A stretch of DNA of 64,000 nt, taken from positions 19,686 to 83,685 of the forward strand of contig JBBDYH010000130.1 in the NCBI GenBank assembly GCA_040901795.1, in the 5' to 3' direction. The DNA comes from JBBDYH01 sp040901795 (GTDB taxonomy: Bacteria > Planctomycetota > Planctomycetia > Pirellulales > JALHPA01). Each line of letters starts with the position of its first letter. Position 1 is the first letter of the stretch. The notes under the pieces were generated by a model. It ran no database searches, was not told the DNA's origin, and was given only the letters and a program-made list of their open reading frames with translations. Both the position numbers and the translations under genes were made by a program. Shown here piece by piece: positions 35,094 to 46,262 of this stretch.

Positions 35094-36065
35094 ATGGCCA
35101 CTCAGACCGCTACGGAACGAGAAGCAACTGCCAGCGAGCCGCGGGTTCTGCATGCTGTCGTTGAGGACAAACTTCAGCGAAGCGGCCGGATGGAGCTACG
35201 CAGGCGGCTGCTCGAAGCGATCGTTAGTGGCCGGGAAACCGTAAGCTGGGAGTGGAAAGACAAACGGCTGCGCTCGACCTATTTCCGGCAAGACGTTGAC
35301 CTGCAGTATCCCGCGCCCGATGAAGACTGGCCGAGTGAAGGGGCCCGCTGCTTGTTCGATCTGTGGACCGACGATGTCGGTTATCTCGCCCGTTGGCCGC
35401 GCGAGGCAAAACAGGCTGCCGGCTCCTTCACCTTCCGCATTGAAGAGTGTCTCGTTCCTGTTCGCGCATCCTACGCTCATACCAATGACGCCGAGCGTGT
35501 TGACATCGAGTTGGAAGAAGTGCCCACGCGCGCTCAAGAAGCAGCGAAGCGTGCACTCCAATGGCACGACGAGTACCGGCTGGGACACTGCCCCGTCTCG
35601 CCGTTTAAAGAACAGTCGCCATCACAGCCGCCGAACCCTCGAAGCACCATCTGGGCATTTTTGCCGGCGATCTGCATCACCGCTTTGTTGGCCGCGCTGG
35701 CTATCGCGTCGTTTGCGGCGTTCGCCTGGCCTATAGTCGTTGGTTCGTTCGTCTGGGGTCTGACGGCCGTGCCGCTCTCAGGTTGGCTGGCCTTGAACTC
35801 ATACGCTGCCCTTTCTATACCGGACGAATATGCCAGACTTGCCGCATTCCAGGCAACAGCGCGCCGCCGAGCATGGTCGGCAGGATTGCTGATCGTCCTG
35901 TTTTTCGCAGCGCTACTGCTACCCGCGATCGTCGCTGGTGTTTGGCTCCGCGAACCGGAGGCCGTTAGCCTGGCGATCGCGACGTTCTTTGGGTTCATGA
36001 TGTTTATTTGGGGCGGACTACTCTTCCACCATTCCCGGCGCGAGCCAGATGTGGAGCCGTTATAG
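35094..36065 (+). CDS. membrane protein of unknown function with cytoplasmic N-terminal domain
   Basis: 323 residues. A soluble region of about 185 residues (ELRRRLLEAIVSGRETVSWE, CLFDLWTDDVGYLARWPREA) precedes four hydrophobic helices at about 187-208, 213-235, 262-284 and 292-312. The C-terminus is short and charged. No family recognised. Confidence 0.65.
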   Translation: MATQTATEREATASEPRVLHAVVEDKLQRSGRMELRRRLLEAIVSGRETVSWEWKDKRLRSTYFRQDVDLQYPAPDEDWPSEGARCLFDLWTDDVGYLARWPREAKQAAGSFTFRIEECLVPVRASYAHTNDAERVDIELEEVPTRAQEAAKRALQWHDEYRLGHCPVSPFKEQSPSQPPNPRSTIWAFLPAICITALLAALAIASFAAFAWPIVVGSFVWGLTAVPLSGWLALNSYAALSIPDEYARLAAFQATARRRAWSAGLLIVLFFAALLLPAIVAGVWLREPEAVSLAIATFFGFMMFIWGGLLFHHSRREPDVEPL

Positions 36066-36109
36066 TGCTGCCGATCGAGCTTGAGACACGACGGAATGAG
36101 GATGTTGCC

Positions 36110-36310
36110 TCCCGTGGTAATGTCGCCCCTCCGGGACTTTGGTTGGTTTTGTTGGGATGTTGGCCGGGGGCTGGCGCCGCCCGGCTACAGAATGTCGCCC
36201 CGCTGGGGCTGGCTCGTGTTGCGGCCCGTTGGGCCTTGAAGATCAATCGGTGGGTGCGGACCCAGTGCTGCGCACTGGGCTATCGAGTTTGGGGCCTTCA
36301 GCCCCAGGCG
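36110..36310. repeat. composite planctomycete-type intergenic repeat
   Basis: A mosaic of short palindromic modules: ATGTCGCCCCTCCGGGAC and ATGTCGCCCCGCTGGGGC, GGGGGCTGGCGCCGCCCGGC, CCCAGTGCTGCGCACTGGG (perfect 8-bp stem) and GGGGCCTTCAGCCCC. No gene is encoded. Confidence 0.7.
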
Positions 36311-36458
36311 GCATCTACTTCGTTATCGCTGAATATTTCGCCGAACCGATGTGAGCGCTCACAGCTACGGACGATGTTTTCCTTGAGTATCCCGTCCGCT
36401 AGGACTAGGGTTAGCCTTGGTGGGACAACCATTCGGCCTTGCCAAGGAGGAACCTCAT

Positions 36459-37289
36459 ATGAAGACGCTTTTGCGCACCATCGCTCATGCCGTCAACGTC
36501 AGTCTCGCCGCCGCCTACCGAGCGCGTCTGGCGACCGCGTGCGTCGCGGTTCTGGCCATCATCCAAGTCCAACCGACCAGCGCCCAGACAAACATCCCTA
36601 TCGTCAACCCGAGCTTCGAAGCCGACTTCCTGCAGGACGGCTTTTGGATCGACGGCTTCTTGACCGGCTGGCAGGTGTTCGGCTTCACCGCGGGCCCGCA
36701 GAACTGGACCGACGCGCAGTACCCGGGCGCCAACGACAACGACGCTATTCCCAGTACCGTGCCCGACGGCCGCAATAGCGCCTTCATCCGCTCGCCGCTG
36801 GCCGGCATTCAACAGACAGTCAACGCCACGCTGCAAGCCAACACCGAGTATCGGCTCGACTTCTTCGTCGGCGATCGGTTCGACACCATCATGCCCAACT
36901 GGAGCGCGGACCTGTTTGCCGGTTCCACCGAGCTGGCCTTTAACGACACGGGCGTGCGGCCTGGCGAAGGACGATGGCTGCCGGCTTCACTGATTTACAC
37001 GACCGGTCCGACTCATCCACAGCTCGGTCAGCCGCTGGCGATACGGTTTTTTACGTATGGCTTCACGGACCCGCCGGGACGGCCGGGACTGTATCAAGTC
37101 GGCATCGACCAGGTGCGCTTGACGGCGACGGCGATTCCGGAACCAGGGACTTTGTTCATCGGCTGCATTGGGGCGGCGTTTGGATGGGCTTGTATGAAGC
37201 GTTGGCGATTCACGAAGCGGAGCTTCGGGGTCCGCCGCGGCGGACGTTCCCAGGCGGAGCTTGGGAACGAGTTCAACCCTGAACCCTGA
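36459..37289 (+). CDS. PEP-CTERM sorting domain protein
   Basis: 276 residues from ATG 36459, preceded by AAGGAGG. It has a long signal peptide (cleavage near TSAQT), then a ~190-residue lectin-like beta domain (VNPSFEADF, GWQVFGFTAGPQNW, TLQANTEYRLDFFVGDR) of the DUF642/discoidin-like type often seen in PEP-CTERM proteins. The PEP-CTERM follows (AIPEPGTLFIGCIGAAFGWA, then KRWR). The last ~25 residues are encoded by a TTCCCAGGCGGAGC palindrome, so the natural end was probably just after the Arg cluster. It is exported, probably exosortase-processed. Confidence 0.85.
   Translation: MKTLLRTIAHAVNVSLAAAYRARLATACVAVLAIIQVQPTSAQTNIPIVNPSFEADFLQDGFWIDGFLTGWQVFGFTAGPQNWTDAQYPGANDNDAIPSTVPDGRNSAFIRSPLAGIQQTVNATLQANTEYRLDFFVGDRFDTIMPNWSADLFAGSTELAFNDTGVRPGEGRWLPASLIYTTGPTHPQLGQPLAIRFFTYGFTDPPGRPGLYQVGIDQVRLTATAIPEPGTLFIGCIGAAFGWACMKRWRFTKRSFGVRRGGRSQAELGNEFNPEP
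37231..37270. repeat. GTTCCCAGGCGGAGCTTGGGAAC palindrome with GC partner
   Basis: CGTTCCCAGGCGGAGCTTGG then GAACG gives an 8-bp stem (CGTTCCCA/TGGGAACG); TCCGCCGCGGCGGA precedes it. It overlaps the 3' end of the PEP-CTERM gene at a convergent junction. Confidence 0.75.
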
Positions 37290-37299
37290 ACCCCGCACC

Positions 37300-39530
<2,231 letters not shown>

Positions 39531-39531
<1 letters not shown>

Positions 39532-41504
39532 CAGGCGAGCTCGCTTACTCCCGCCGCGGCGGGCTGGGGTAGAGAAATATCGATGGCGGGCAAGGCACGT
39601 TTTTCGGTTTCGGCGGGGGACTTCAGCGGCAACGTGAGCGTGAACACGGCGCCTTGCCCGCCGCCGCCGCTATGGACTCGAATCGCGCCGCCCATCTCGT
39701 TCATGGCGATGGCCGACGAGTGCAAGCCAAAACCATTGCCGTTGGTCTTGGTCGTAAATCCGAAGCGGAAGATGCACTTGAGCTGTTCCTCCGTGATGCC
39801 GTGCCCGGTGTCCGCGATGGTGATCGACAGCTCCTGGCCTTCGCATTGGCTGGTGATCCGCAGCACGTGTTGCGTCTCGCGCTCGGTGATTTGCATCGAC
39901 TCCAAGGCGTTCTTAATCAGGTTGTCGAGCACCTGCAAGAGTTTGGATTTCTCGATCGTTACCTTAGGCAGCGAGGCGAATTTGCGCTCGACCTTGACTT
40001 CGTTTTTCGAAATTGCCGGCCCATGCATTGACAGCAGGTCTTCAATCAAATGGTGCAAGTCAATCGATTCCTGGAAGCAAACGCGGCGCGTATAGTTCTG
40101 CTGGGCGCTGATGATGTTTTTGATGTGCTGGACCTTCTCCATCAGGTTGCTCAATTCCGATTCCACCTGCCGTTGCTCCTCGGCCAGCGAACCCGACAGC
40201 AAGTCGAGGTACTCGGGCAGCTTCTGGATCTTGGGGTCGCTGGTGGCGGCGGCCAGTGCGGGCGCCTGTTCCCTCATCAGAGCCGCGACCCGGGATATGC
40301 TGGACGACTTTGATTTGCGGACGCTGTCATTGATCACGCTGATCGACACGTTGACGCTGTTGAGCACGTTACCCACGTTGTGCAACACGCCGGTGGCGAT
40401 CTCGGTCATCCCCGCGCGATGCGCCACGTCGACCAATTGCGACTGCATCTCCTTGACGTCGGTTAGGGCCGTTTCCAGCTCGTTGTTCCGCTGATCGAGT
40501 TCGGCGTGCAACAACCGCAAGCTCAAGGTGCGTTCTTCGACCTTGCGTTCCAAGTTCATATTCAAGTCGCGGATTGTCGCATCGTGCTGGGCGAGCCTTT
40601 GCACCATGGAGTTGAACTGCCGCGTCAGGTTGTCGATCTCGTCGTTGCCCGTGGCGCGGAGCTCTTCGGAGAACGAGCCGCGCTCGACGCGCTTCATGGC
40701 CTGCACCAGGCGAGCGACGCGCGAGGCCACCGACTGGCTGATAGCCGTCGAAAACGCCAGGCCGACGAAGATCGCGGCCAGCGTGATGTAGGTCGTGTGG
40801 TTGCGGAGGTTGGCTACCGCCGCGTTCTGATTGTCCGGTTGCTGGATGATGTCCGCCGCCCGCTGCCGCGCGAGCGTGCCGATCATCAAGGCCGAAATCA
40901 GGATGATCAAGCCGAAGCAGAGGTTCAGCCGGGCTTGCAGGCGGTTCGTTGGCAGGCGATCGAAGTCGATCGGCACGTCGCGATCGAGCAAGTACCGCAC
41001 CACCGGCTGCATCAGCCGCTCGATCACGAAGAACGTCGACATCAGCGCCAGACCAATGCCCATGAACACCGCGAGCGAGACGTTGCCGAGCGTCGCCAGG
41101 TCGGCATGGTCCACGTACCGCAGCAAGAGCAGCACCGGCAGCAAGGTCGTGCACGGCACCAGCCAAGCCTCGTTGCGATGGTGGCGGACGGGGAACACCA
41201 CAGCCTCGCGTCCGGCTTTGATTGCCGTCTCGTGGTCGGCGGTTTCGCCAGCCCGAAGCAGCTTCAGGACGGTGCAGAGATGCCGCGTTTCCCAGCGCGC
41301 AAGCAGCAACGACAGCAAGATCGCCAAGGTCACCACAACCGCGCAGGCGATCACGAACCGCGTCTGCATCGGCTCGGGGAAAGTGACCGTCAGGTTGATG
41401 TAGTAGACGACCAGCAAGCCGCCGATCGAGCCGGACAGGCGCGTGGCCAACAGCATCGCCCCGATGTAATGGTGGCCCAGGCGCTCGAAGAGCCGGTTAA
41501 ACAT
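39531..41504 (-). CDS. membrane sensor histidine kinase with HNxGN-type H-box
   Basis: 657 residues. Several N-terminal helices (GAMLLATRLSGSIGGLLVVY, VIACAVVVTLAILLSLLLA, and others to ~240) are followed by a HAMP linker (SVASRVARLVQAMKRVERGS), a coiled coil, a phospho-acceptor region of the variant form GVLHNVGNVLNSVNVSI instead of HExxTP, and HATPase boxes (NLIKNALESM, DTGHGITEEQ, GNGFGLHSSAIAMNEMGG). It is the first gene of a two-kinase operon. It probably senses via its membrane domain and signals to the hybrid kinase's receivers (inference). Confidence 0.9.
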
Positions 41505-41508
41505 TTAC

Positions 41509-41535
41509 AGGGTTCGGGGTTCGGGGTTCGGGGGC
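41509..41535. repeat. GGTTCGG heptamer repeat
   Basis: GGGTTCGGGGTTCGGGGTTC: three to four 8-base units upstream of the kinase operon. A similar CCTGAACC run lies at 37277-37295, just beyond the other end of the operon. Confidence 0.6.
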
Positions 41536-41573
41536 CGTGGGAGTTCAGGCTTTGGCCTGTGTCGCTGCGGCAA

Positions 41574-41656
41574 TTTAAATCTCGAATTCCAACGCAGAGA
41601 AGCAAGCTAAAGCTTGAACTCCAACGGAAGAACAAGCTAAAGCTTGAACTCCAACT
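41574..41656. repeat. AAGCTAAAGCTTGAACTCCAAC tandem repeat
   Basis: Two units, CAAGCTAAAGCTTGAACTCC followed by AAC, start near 41603 and 41633, 30 bases apart, with a degenerate third (CTCGAATTCCAAC) before them. The AAGCTTGAACTCCAAC core recurs at 43701 in the opposite orientation. Confidence 0.8.
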
Positions 41657-41657
41657 G

Positions 41658-42725
41658 CTATTTGTAGCCGCGGCTACCGAGGTGTAAGCGGATCAACCGT
41701 TCGTAGCCCACCAGCAGCTTGTTCAAATCGACGGTGCGGACGCGCGGCGCAAGCTCCACCAGCCGCTGCCGCAGCGTGCCCCAGCGGGCGAGGAAGTAGT
41801 CTTCGTGGCCGCCGGCGCGGATCGCGCGTGCGATCGCTTCGCTGTCCTGGGCTCGGAGCATCTCAAGCGTGACGTCTCCTTCCCCCAAGGCCCGCGCATA
41901 GACGCCGCTGGTATAGTCGCCGTCGCCCAGCTCGCGCTCCCAGGTGGTGATCAGATTGCCAATGCGGCCCATGAACTGCGCATGCCAGATGGCGTCGCGC
42001 AAACGGCCCAGCTCCGCGCGGTCGAAACCCGGCGAGCACATCAGGTCTACGGTGGACGAGACGATAATGTGCATGTTGTGCGGCGAGTACAGGTCGTGCT
42101 CGGCGGCGTTCAACAGCGCCGGGTCCTCGTTGACCATGTGCGAATACCGCATGCCGTTGAAGAGCTGCAGGTAGTCATAGCGCCAAATCGTGGCGAACTG
42201 ATCGAACAACGGCAGCAGCCGCGTGCGGCGCTTGATTTCCTGCCAGAGATCGAGCGTGTATTCGGCATAGGCGCGGTCTTCTGGCGCGACGTCCGTCAGC
42301 CGGGCACGTTCGGCGTCGAAGGGTACGTTGAGAAGCTGTTCCAGCAGACGGGCATCGCCACGCCGGTCGGCGATGTCGTCGAGCAGCACGTCCAGGACAA
42401 CGCCCATCACCTTGGTGTCGCAGGCGAAGTCGAACAGCTTCGGATCGACGCTCGACAGCGTGGTGACTTCCACACCCTGGCGGACCCATTTCCACAAGTA
42501 CATGTTGCGCTTACCAACTTGCGCATATCCATCGACCCAGCGCATCAAGTCGGGATTGAGCTGCTTGTTCAAGACGTGCTGGATCTCGCCTTGAATCTCT
42601 TCGGCCGTGGGAAGGCGAACCGCTGGCGCCGGTGCCCGCGTGGTTTGCCGCGCGACGGGCGCCTGAGGCGGCACCACCGCCACGAAGGTAGTGTCCGTCA
42701 TCGAACCAGCTTGTAGCGCGCACAT
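41658..42725 (-). CDS. class I terpene synthase-like protein
   Basis: 355 residues, all-helical. The Asp-rich motif LLDDIADRRGD and an NSE-like motif GNLITTWERELGDGD (Asn-x3-Thr-x3-Glu) are 141 residues apart, about the spacing in bacterial class I terpene cyclases. The first position after Asn is Leu instead of Asp, and the usual pyrophosphate-sensor Arg is not obvious. A Trp/Tyr-rich aromatic region lies between them (IWRYDYLQLFNGMRYSHM). Start at ATG 42725 (GGGGA upstream) or 42701. No prenyltransferase is adjacent. Assigned by motif only; a catalytically altered or unrelated helical protein remains possible. Confidence 0.55.
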   Translation of the reverse strand: MCALQAGSMTDTTFVAVVPPQAPVARQTTRAPAPAVRLPTAEEIQGEIQHVLNKQLNPDLMRWVDGYAQVGKRNMYLWKWVRQGVEVTTLSSVDPKLFDFACDTKVMGVVLDVLLDDIADRRGDARLLEQLLNVPFDAERARLTDVAPEDRAYAEYTLDLWQEIKRRTRLLPLFDQFATIWRYDYLQLFNGMRYSHMVNEDPALLNAAEHDLYSPHNMHIIVSSTVDLMCSPGFDRAELGRLRDAIWHAQFMGRIGNLITTWERELGDGDYTSGVYARALGEGDVTLEMLRAQDSEAIARAIRAGGHEDYFLARWGTLRQRLVELAPRVRTVDLNKLLVGYERLIRLHLGSRGYK

Positions 42726-42814
42726 ACAATATCCCCGTCGGGTTTCCCAATGAATCAAAAACGCTACAGGTATGTAGGTTATGTCCCGGCATCCGTCAAA
42801 ACGGTGGATTGCAC

Positions 42815-42846
42815 GGGTGGCACTGACAAACCCGGTTTGTCAGTGC
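42815..42846. repeat. GGTGGCACTG...CAGTGC hairpin, copy 3
   Basis: GGTGGCACTGACAAACCCGG then TTTGTCAGTGC: a 10-bp stem (CACTGACAAA/TTTGTCAGTG) around CCCGG. It lies between divergent genes. Confidence 0.75.
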
Positions 42847-43044
42847 AGGCTGGGAAGCTGAACGACGACTGACTAGGACGGGCCACCCGGGGTGTGCTTG
42901 CCTAACCGCAACCGCATGCTAACTTTGCTCGTCCGTTGTGGTTTGCCGCATCTGGCGCGCGTGACCGTCAATGTCGCCGGAGAAACGGCCTTACGTCCAT
43001 CGAGCCCTCGGTATTCCGTTGGGACGACCTTCTCGGAGCACTCC

Positions 43045-43692
43045 ATGAACTCCCCCCTCTGCCGCATTGAAGACGCCTTGGAAGCGCTGTCAGTTGGCCT
43101 GTTGGTCATCGTTGTCGATTCTGAGGAACGGGAGAATGAGGGGGATTTTGTCGTTGCCGCTGAAAAGGTCACTCCGCAGACGATTCACTTCCTGATCAGC
43201 CAAGGTCGCGGCCAGGTCTGCATGCCGGTCACGCAGGAAACCGCGGGGCGTCTGCAGTTCGAGCCGATGGTCGCCGGTCAGGGGCATGATGTGCCCAACT
43301 TCACCGTGCCGGTCGATCATGCCACGTGCAAGACCGGCATCAGCCCTTTCGAGCGCTGCGCCACGATCCATGCGGTCGTCGATGAAGCGAGCAAATCCAG
43401 CGACTTTGTGCGGCCCGGCCACTTGTTCCCATTGGTGGCGCGCGACGGCGGCGTGCTGGTTCGCCCCGGTCACACGGAAGCCTCGGTCGATCTGGTCCGC
43501 CTGGCCGGCTTGCGGCCGGCGGCGGTGCTCTGCGAGATCTGCTCGAACGACGGCCTGAACATGGCCACGCGTGACGAGCTCTTGGAGATGGCGGCCGACT
43601 ACCGGCTGCCGATCGTCACCATCGACGCCTTGGTGGAATACCGCCGCAAGGAAGAGGCGGCTCGATTGCGCACCGTCGCAGCGGCGCGGTAG
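43045..43692 (+). CDS. ribB: 3,4-dihydroxy-2-butanone-4-phosphate synthase
   Basis: Makes the four-carbon riboflavin precursor from ribulose 5-phosphate. The acidic metal/active-site loop ERENEGDFV, DHATCKTGIS, RPGHLFPLVA, GHTEASVDL and CEICSNDG are all present. The frame ends after this domain, so there is no fused GTP cyclohydrolase II. The start is ATG 43045; the longer frame from 42892 is not family-like. No FMN riboswitch was recognised upstream. Confidence 0.94.
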   Translation: MNSPLCRIEDALEALSVGLLVIVVDSEERENEGDFVVAAEKVTPQTIHFLISQGRGQVCMPVTQETAGRLQFEPMVAGQGHDVPNFTVPVDHATCKTGISPFERCATIHAVVDEASKSSDFVRPGHLFPLVARDGGVLVRPGHTEASVDLVRLAGLRPAAVLCEICSNDGLNMATRDELLEMAADYRLPIVTIDALVEYRRKEEAARLRTVAAAR

Positions 43693-43700
43693 GCCGATCT

Positions 43701-43760
43701 GTTGGAGTTCAAGCTTTAGCTTGCCGCCTGTGGTTGCAGTTCACGCTTCAGCTTGCCACG
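43701..43760. repeat. GTTGGAGTTCAAGCTTTAGCTTG repeat pair
   Basis: GTTGGAGTTCAAGCTTTAGC then TTGCC, followed by a degenerate TTGCAGTTCACGCTTCAGCT. It is the reverse complement of the family at 41574. Confidence 0.75.
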
Positions 43761-43820
43761 GCCGCAGGCTACTTCGTCGGGCCAAATCTTGGCCCGCCCC
43801 CTGGCTTTGACCGGGCATTG

Positions 43821-43849
43821 GCGACACACTGGCAGAGCCAGCGGCACGC
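43821..43849. repeat. GCGACACACTGG...CCAGCGGCAC hairpin, copy 4
   Basis: CACACTGGCAGAGCCAGCGG then CACG: a 6-bp inner stem (CTGGCA/AGCCAG type) with the GGCAC outer arm of the family. It lies just upstream of the S9 peptidase gene. Confidence 0.65.
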
Positions 43850-43881
43850 AGAGTCGTAAACTTTGTCCAACGGAGCCGGGC

Positions 43882-46143
43882 ATGAATCTCCGCTTGTTTT
43901 GGATTGTGTTATTCGCCGGCCTCACCAGCGTCGCAGGTTTTACTATGCAACAGACCGCACAACTTGCGGATGCTGACGATGCGCGCGCAGATGTCCATCC
44001 CGTTGCAGTGCAAGCCACAAACGAGGAATTTCTCCGCCAGTACGCCGAAACATATCGCTTCTCGCTAGGCCGGCCTCGAAGCGCGACGGTCACGCCCGAT
44101 GGAAGTGCGGTACTCTTTCTGCGCTCGCAGCCGCGGTCGTTCGTGCAGAATCTGTACGAATTCGATTGCCGAACCCGGAAGGAGCGCGTGCTGTTGACCG
44201 CCGAGCAAGTCCTGGGCGGCGGCGAGGAGACCCTTTCGGAGGAAGAGAAGGCGCGGCGCGAACGGCAGCGACTGGCGGCTCGGGGCATCGCGAGCTTTGA
44301 CCTCTCGAAGGACGGCAGCAAGATTCTCGTGCCGTTGTCGGGCAAGCTGTTCGTCGTGGAACGAACGAGCGGCAAGAGCCGCGAGATCAAGTCGAGTTCA
44401 TCCGCCTTTCCGATCGACCCGACGTTTTCTCCCGACGCTTCGCTGCTCGCCTGCGTTCGCGACGGCGAAGTGTTTGTCACCGATCTGGAGTCGGGCAGCG
44501 AGCGAAAGATCACCCGCGGCGCCGGCGGCGCCATCTCAAACGGCACGGCGGAGTTCGTGGCTCAGGAAGAAATGAGCCGCCACCACGGGTACTGGTGGTC
44601 GCCCGACAATAAACTCTTCGCGTATCAGCAGACGGACACAGTGGGCGTCGAAACGTTTCACATCGCCGACCCAGCCAAACCCGAGAGCGAGCCGAGCGAG
44701 TGGCCATACCCTCGTCCAGGAAAGAAAAACGCCGACGTCAAACTTGGAATCGTTCCAGTGGCGGGCGGTGATACCGTGTGGGTGACGTGGGACCGCGAAA
44801 AATACCCGTACCTGGCGACGGTGACCTGGGAAGAGAACGCGCCGCTGACGATCGTTGTGCAGAGCCGCCAGCAAACAGACGAGATCGTCTACAGCGTCGA
44901 CCATAAGACCGGCGCGACGACCGAGCTGTTAAATGAGTACGACATTGCATGGATCAACCTTCAGCAGTCTTGCCCATGTTGGCTCAAAGACGGCAGCGGG
45001 TTTCTTTGGCTAACCGAGCGCAGCGGCGAATGGTCGCTCGAACTGCGGTCGCGCGATGGCAAACAGGTGAGGACGATCACGCCCTCTGGCCTGGGACTGT
45101 TGGACCTCGCCGGACTGGATGACGATCGCGGCATTGTCTATTTCGGCGCTGCCAGCGACCCGACGCAGGTGCATCTCTACAGCGTGCCGCTCGCCGGCGG
45201 CAAACCGCAGCGGCTGACGACCGAACCGGGGATGCATGGCTACAGCTTCGGTGAAAAGGCGGACGTTTATCTTCACGGTTACAGCCTGGCCGACGGCCGC
45301 ACGGGACTGCGTGTCGAGCGTTCGGGCGGAGAATCCATCGGCGAGCTCAAGAGCGTTGCCGAGGAGCCGCCGTTTTTGCCAACGGTCGAGTTAGTGACGG
45401 TTGGAGATGACAACTTTCGAGGCGTCATCGTGCGCCCTCGGTCGTTCGATCGCTCGAAGTCGTATCCGGTCGTGGTTGAGGTCTACGGAGGACCGCAGGC
45501 GAACACGGTCAATGCGGCATCGCGCGGTTACTTGCTCGATCAGTGGCTGGCGGACCAGGGATTCATCGTCGTCTCGATTGATGGTCGCGGCACGCCGCGG
45601 CGGAGCCGCGAGTGGGAGCGTACAATCAAGGGTAATCTGATTGATGTTCCTTTAGAGGATCAGGTCCGCGGTTTGAAATCACTCGGCAAAAAGTTTCCGG
45701 AGATGGATCTGTCGCGCGTAGGAATCGGCGGTTGGTCGTTTGGCGGATATTTCTCGGCGATGGCCGTGATGCGGCGGCCCGACGTGTACAAAGCCGGCGT
45801 GGCGGGTGCGCCCGTGTGCTCGTGGGAGGACTACGACACGCATTACACCGAGCGCTACCTCGGCCTGCCGGCGGCGAATCAGTTCGGTTATGAATCCTCA
45901 AATGTGCTCACGTACTGCAAGGACCTCTCCGTGCCGCTGTTGATCGTCCACGGCACGTCGGACGACAACGTGTATTTCATGCATTCGTTGAAGATGACCG
46001 AAGCGCTCTTCCGCGCCGGAAAAGAATTCGAGTTTCTGCCGCTGGCCGGCTTTACGCACATGGTGCCCGATCCCGAAGTGACGGTGCGGCTTCATTCGCG
46101 GATCGCTGCGTTTTTCAAGCAGCACCTGGGCGAGCCGCGGTGA
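43882..46143 (+). CDS. S9 family prolyl oligopeptidase (DPP-IV type)
   Basis: 753 residues with an N-terminal signal peptide (NLRLFWIVLFAGLTSVAGF), so periplasmic or secreted. A beta-propeller domain of the DPP-IV_N type (about 60-480: SHHGYWWSPDNKLFAYQQTD, TWDREKYPYLA) is followed by an alpha/beta-hydrolase domain with the catalytic Ser in GGWSFGGYFS, Asp in HGTSDDNVYF and His in AGFTHMVPDP. It should release N-terminal Xaa-Pro or similar dipeptides. ATG 43882 is chosen because the longer frame reads through two intergenic repeats. It is transcribed alone. Confidence 0.92.
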   Translation: MNLRLFWIVLFAGLTSVAGFTMQQTAQLADADDARADVHPVAVQATNEEFLRQYAETYRFSLGRPRSATVTPDGSAVLFLRSQPRSFVQNLYEFDCRTRKERVLLTAEQVLGGGEETLSEEEKARRERQRLAARGIASFDLSKDGSKILVPLSGKLFVVERTSGKSREIKSSSSAFPIDPTFSPDASLLACVRDGEVFVTDLESGSERKITRGAGGAISNGTAEFVAQEEMSRHHGYWWSPDNKLFAYQQTDTVGVETFHIADPAKPESEPSEWPYPRPGKKNADVKLGIVPVAGGDTVWVTWDREKYPYLATVTWEENAPLTIVVQSRQQTDEIVYSVDHKTGATTELLNEYDIAWINLQQSCPCWLKDGSGFLWLTERSGEWSLELRSRDGKQVRTITPSGLGLLDLAGLDDDRGIVYFGAASDPTQVHLYSVPLAGGKPQRLTTEPGMHGYSFGEKADVYLHGYSLADGRTGLRVERSGGESIGELKSVAEEPPFLPTVELVTVGDDNFRGVIVRPRSFDRSKSYPVVVEVYGGPQANTVNAASRGYLLDQWLADQGFIVVSIDGRGTPRRSREWERTIKGNLIDVPLEDQVRGLKSLGKKFPEMDLSRVGIGGWSFGGYFSAMAVMRRPDVYKAGVAGAPVCSWEDYDTHYTERYLGLPAANQFGYESSNVLTYCKDLSVPLLIVHGTSDDNVYFMHSLKMTEALFRAGKEFEFLPLAGFTHMVPDPEVTVRLHSRIAAFFKQHLGEPR

Positions 46144-46147
46144 GGGG

Positions 46148-46197
46148 GACAGACTGGGAGACTGGGAGACAAGGAGACTGGGAGACTGGGAGACTTG
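46148..46197 (+). repeat. AGACTGGGAG decamer repeat, copy 2
   Basis: Five units (AGACTGGGAGACTGGGAG, then AGACAAGGAG, then AGACTGGGAG twice) follow the peptidase stop at a convergent junction. It is directly followed by another hairpin element. Confidence 0.85.
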
Positions 46198-46202
46198 AAC
46201 GC

Positions 46203-46262
46203 AACGATGAACGATGAAGGATCAATGATGTACATCGTTCATCGTTCACCATTCATCGTTTC
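46203..46262. repeat. AACGATGAACGATG hairpin
   Basis: Left arm AACGATGAACGATGAA, right arm TTCATCGTTC and TTCATCGTT, with a TGATGTACATC centre. It has the same architecture as the GGGGAATG hairpins (tandem 7-8-base units facing their complement) but a different unit. It overlaps the 3' end of the minus-strand gene. Confidence 0.75.

Noticed and set aside
40506..41687. 393-residue plus-strand frame opposite the sensor kinase
   Set aside because: Gln/Arg/His-rich shadow; the kinase frame has all functional boxes.
42847..43044. FMN riboswitch upstream of ribB
   Set aside because: No conserved FMN-aptamer core could be recognised.
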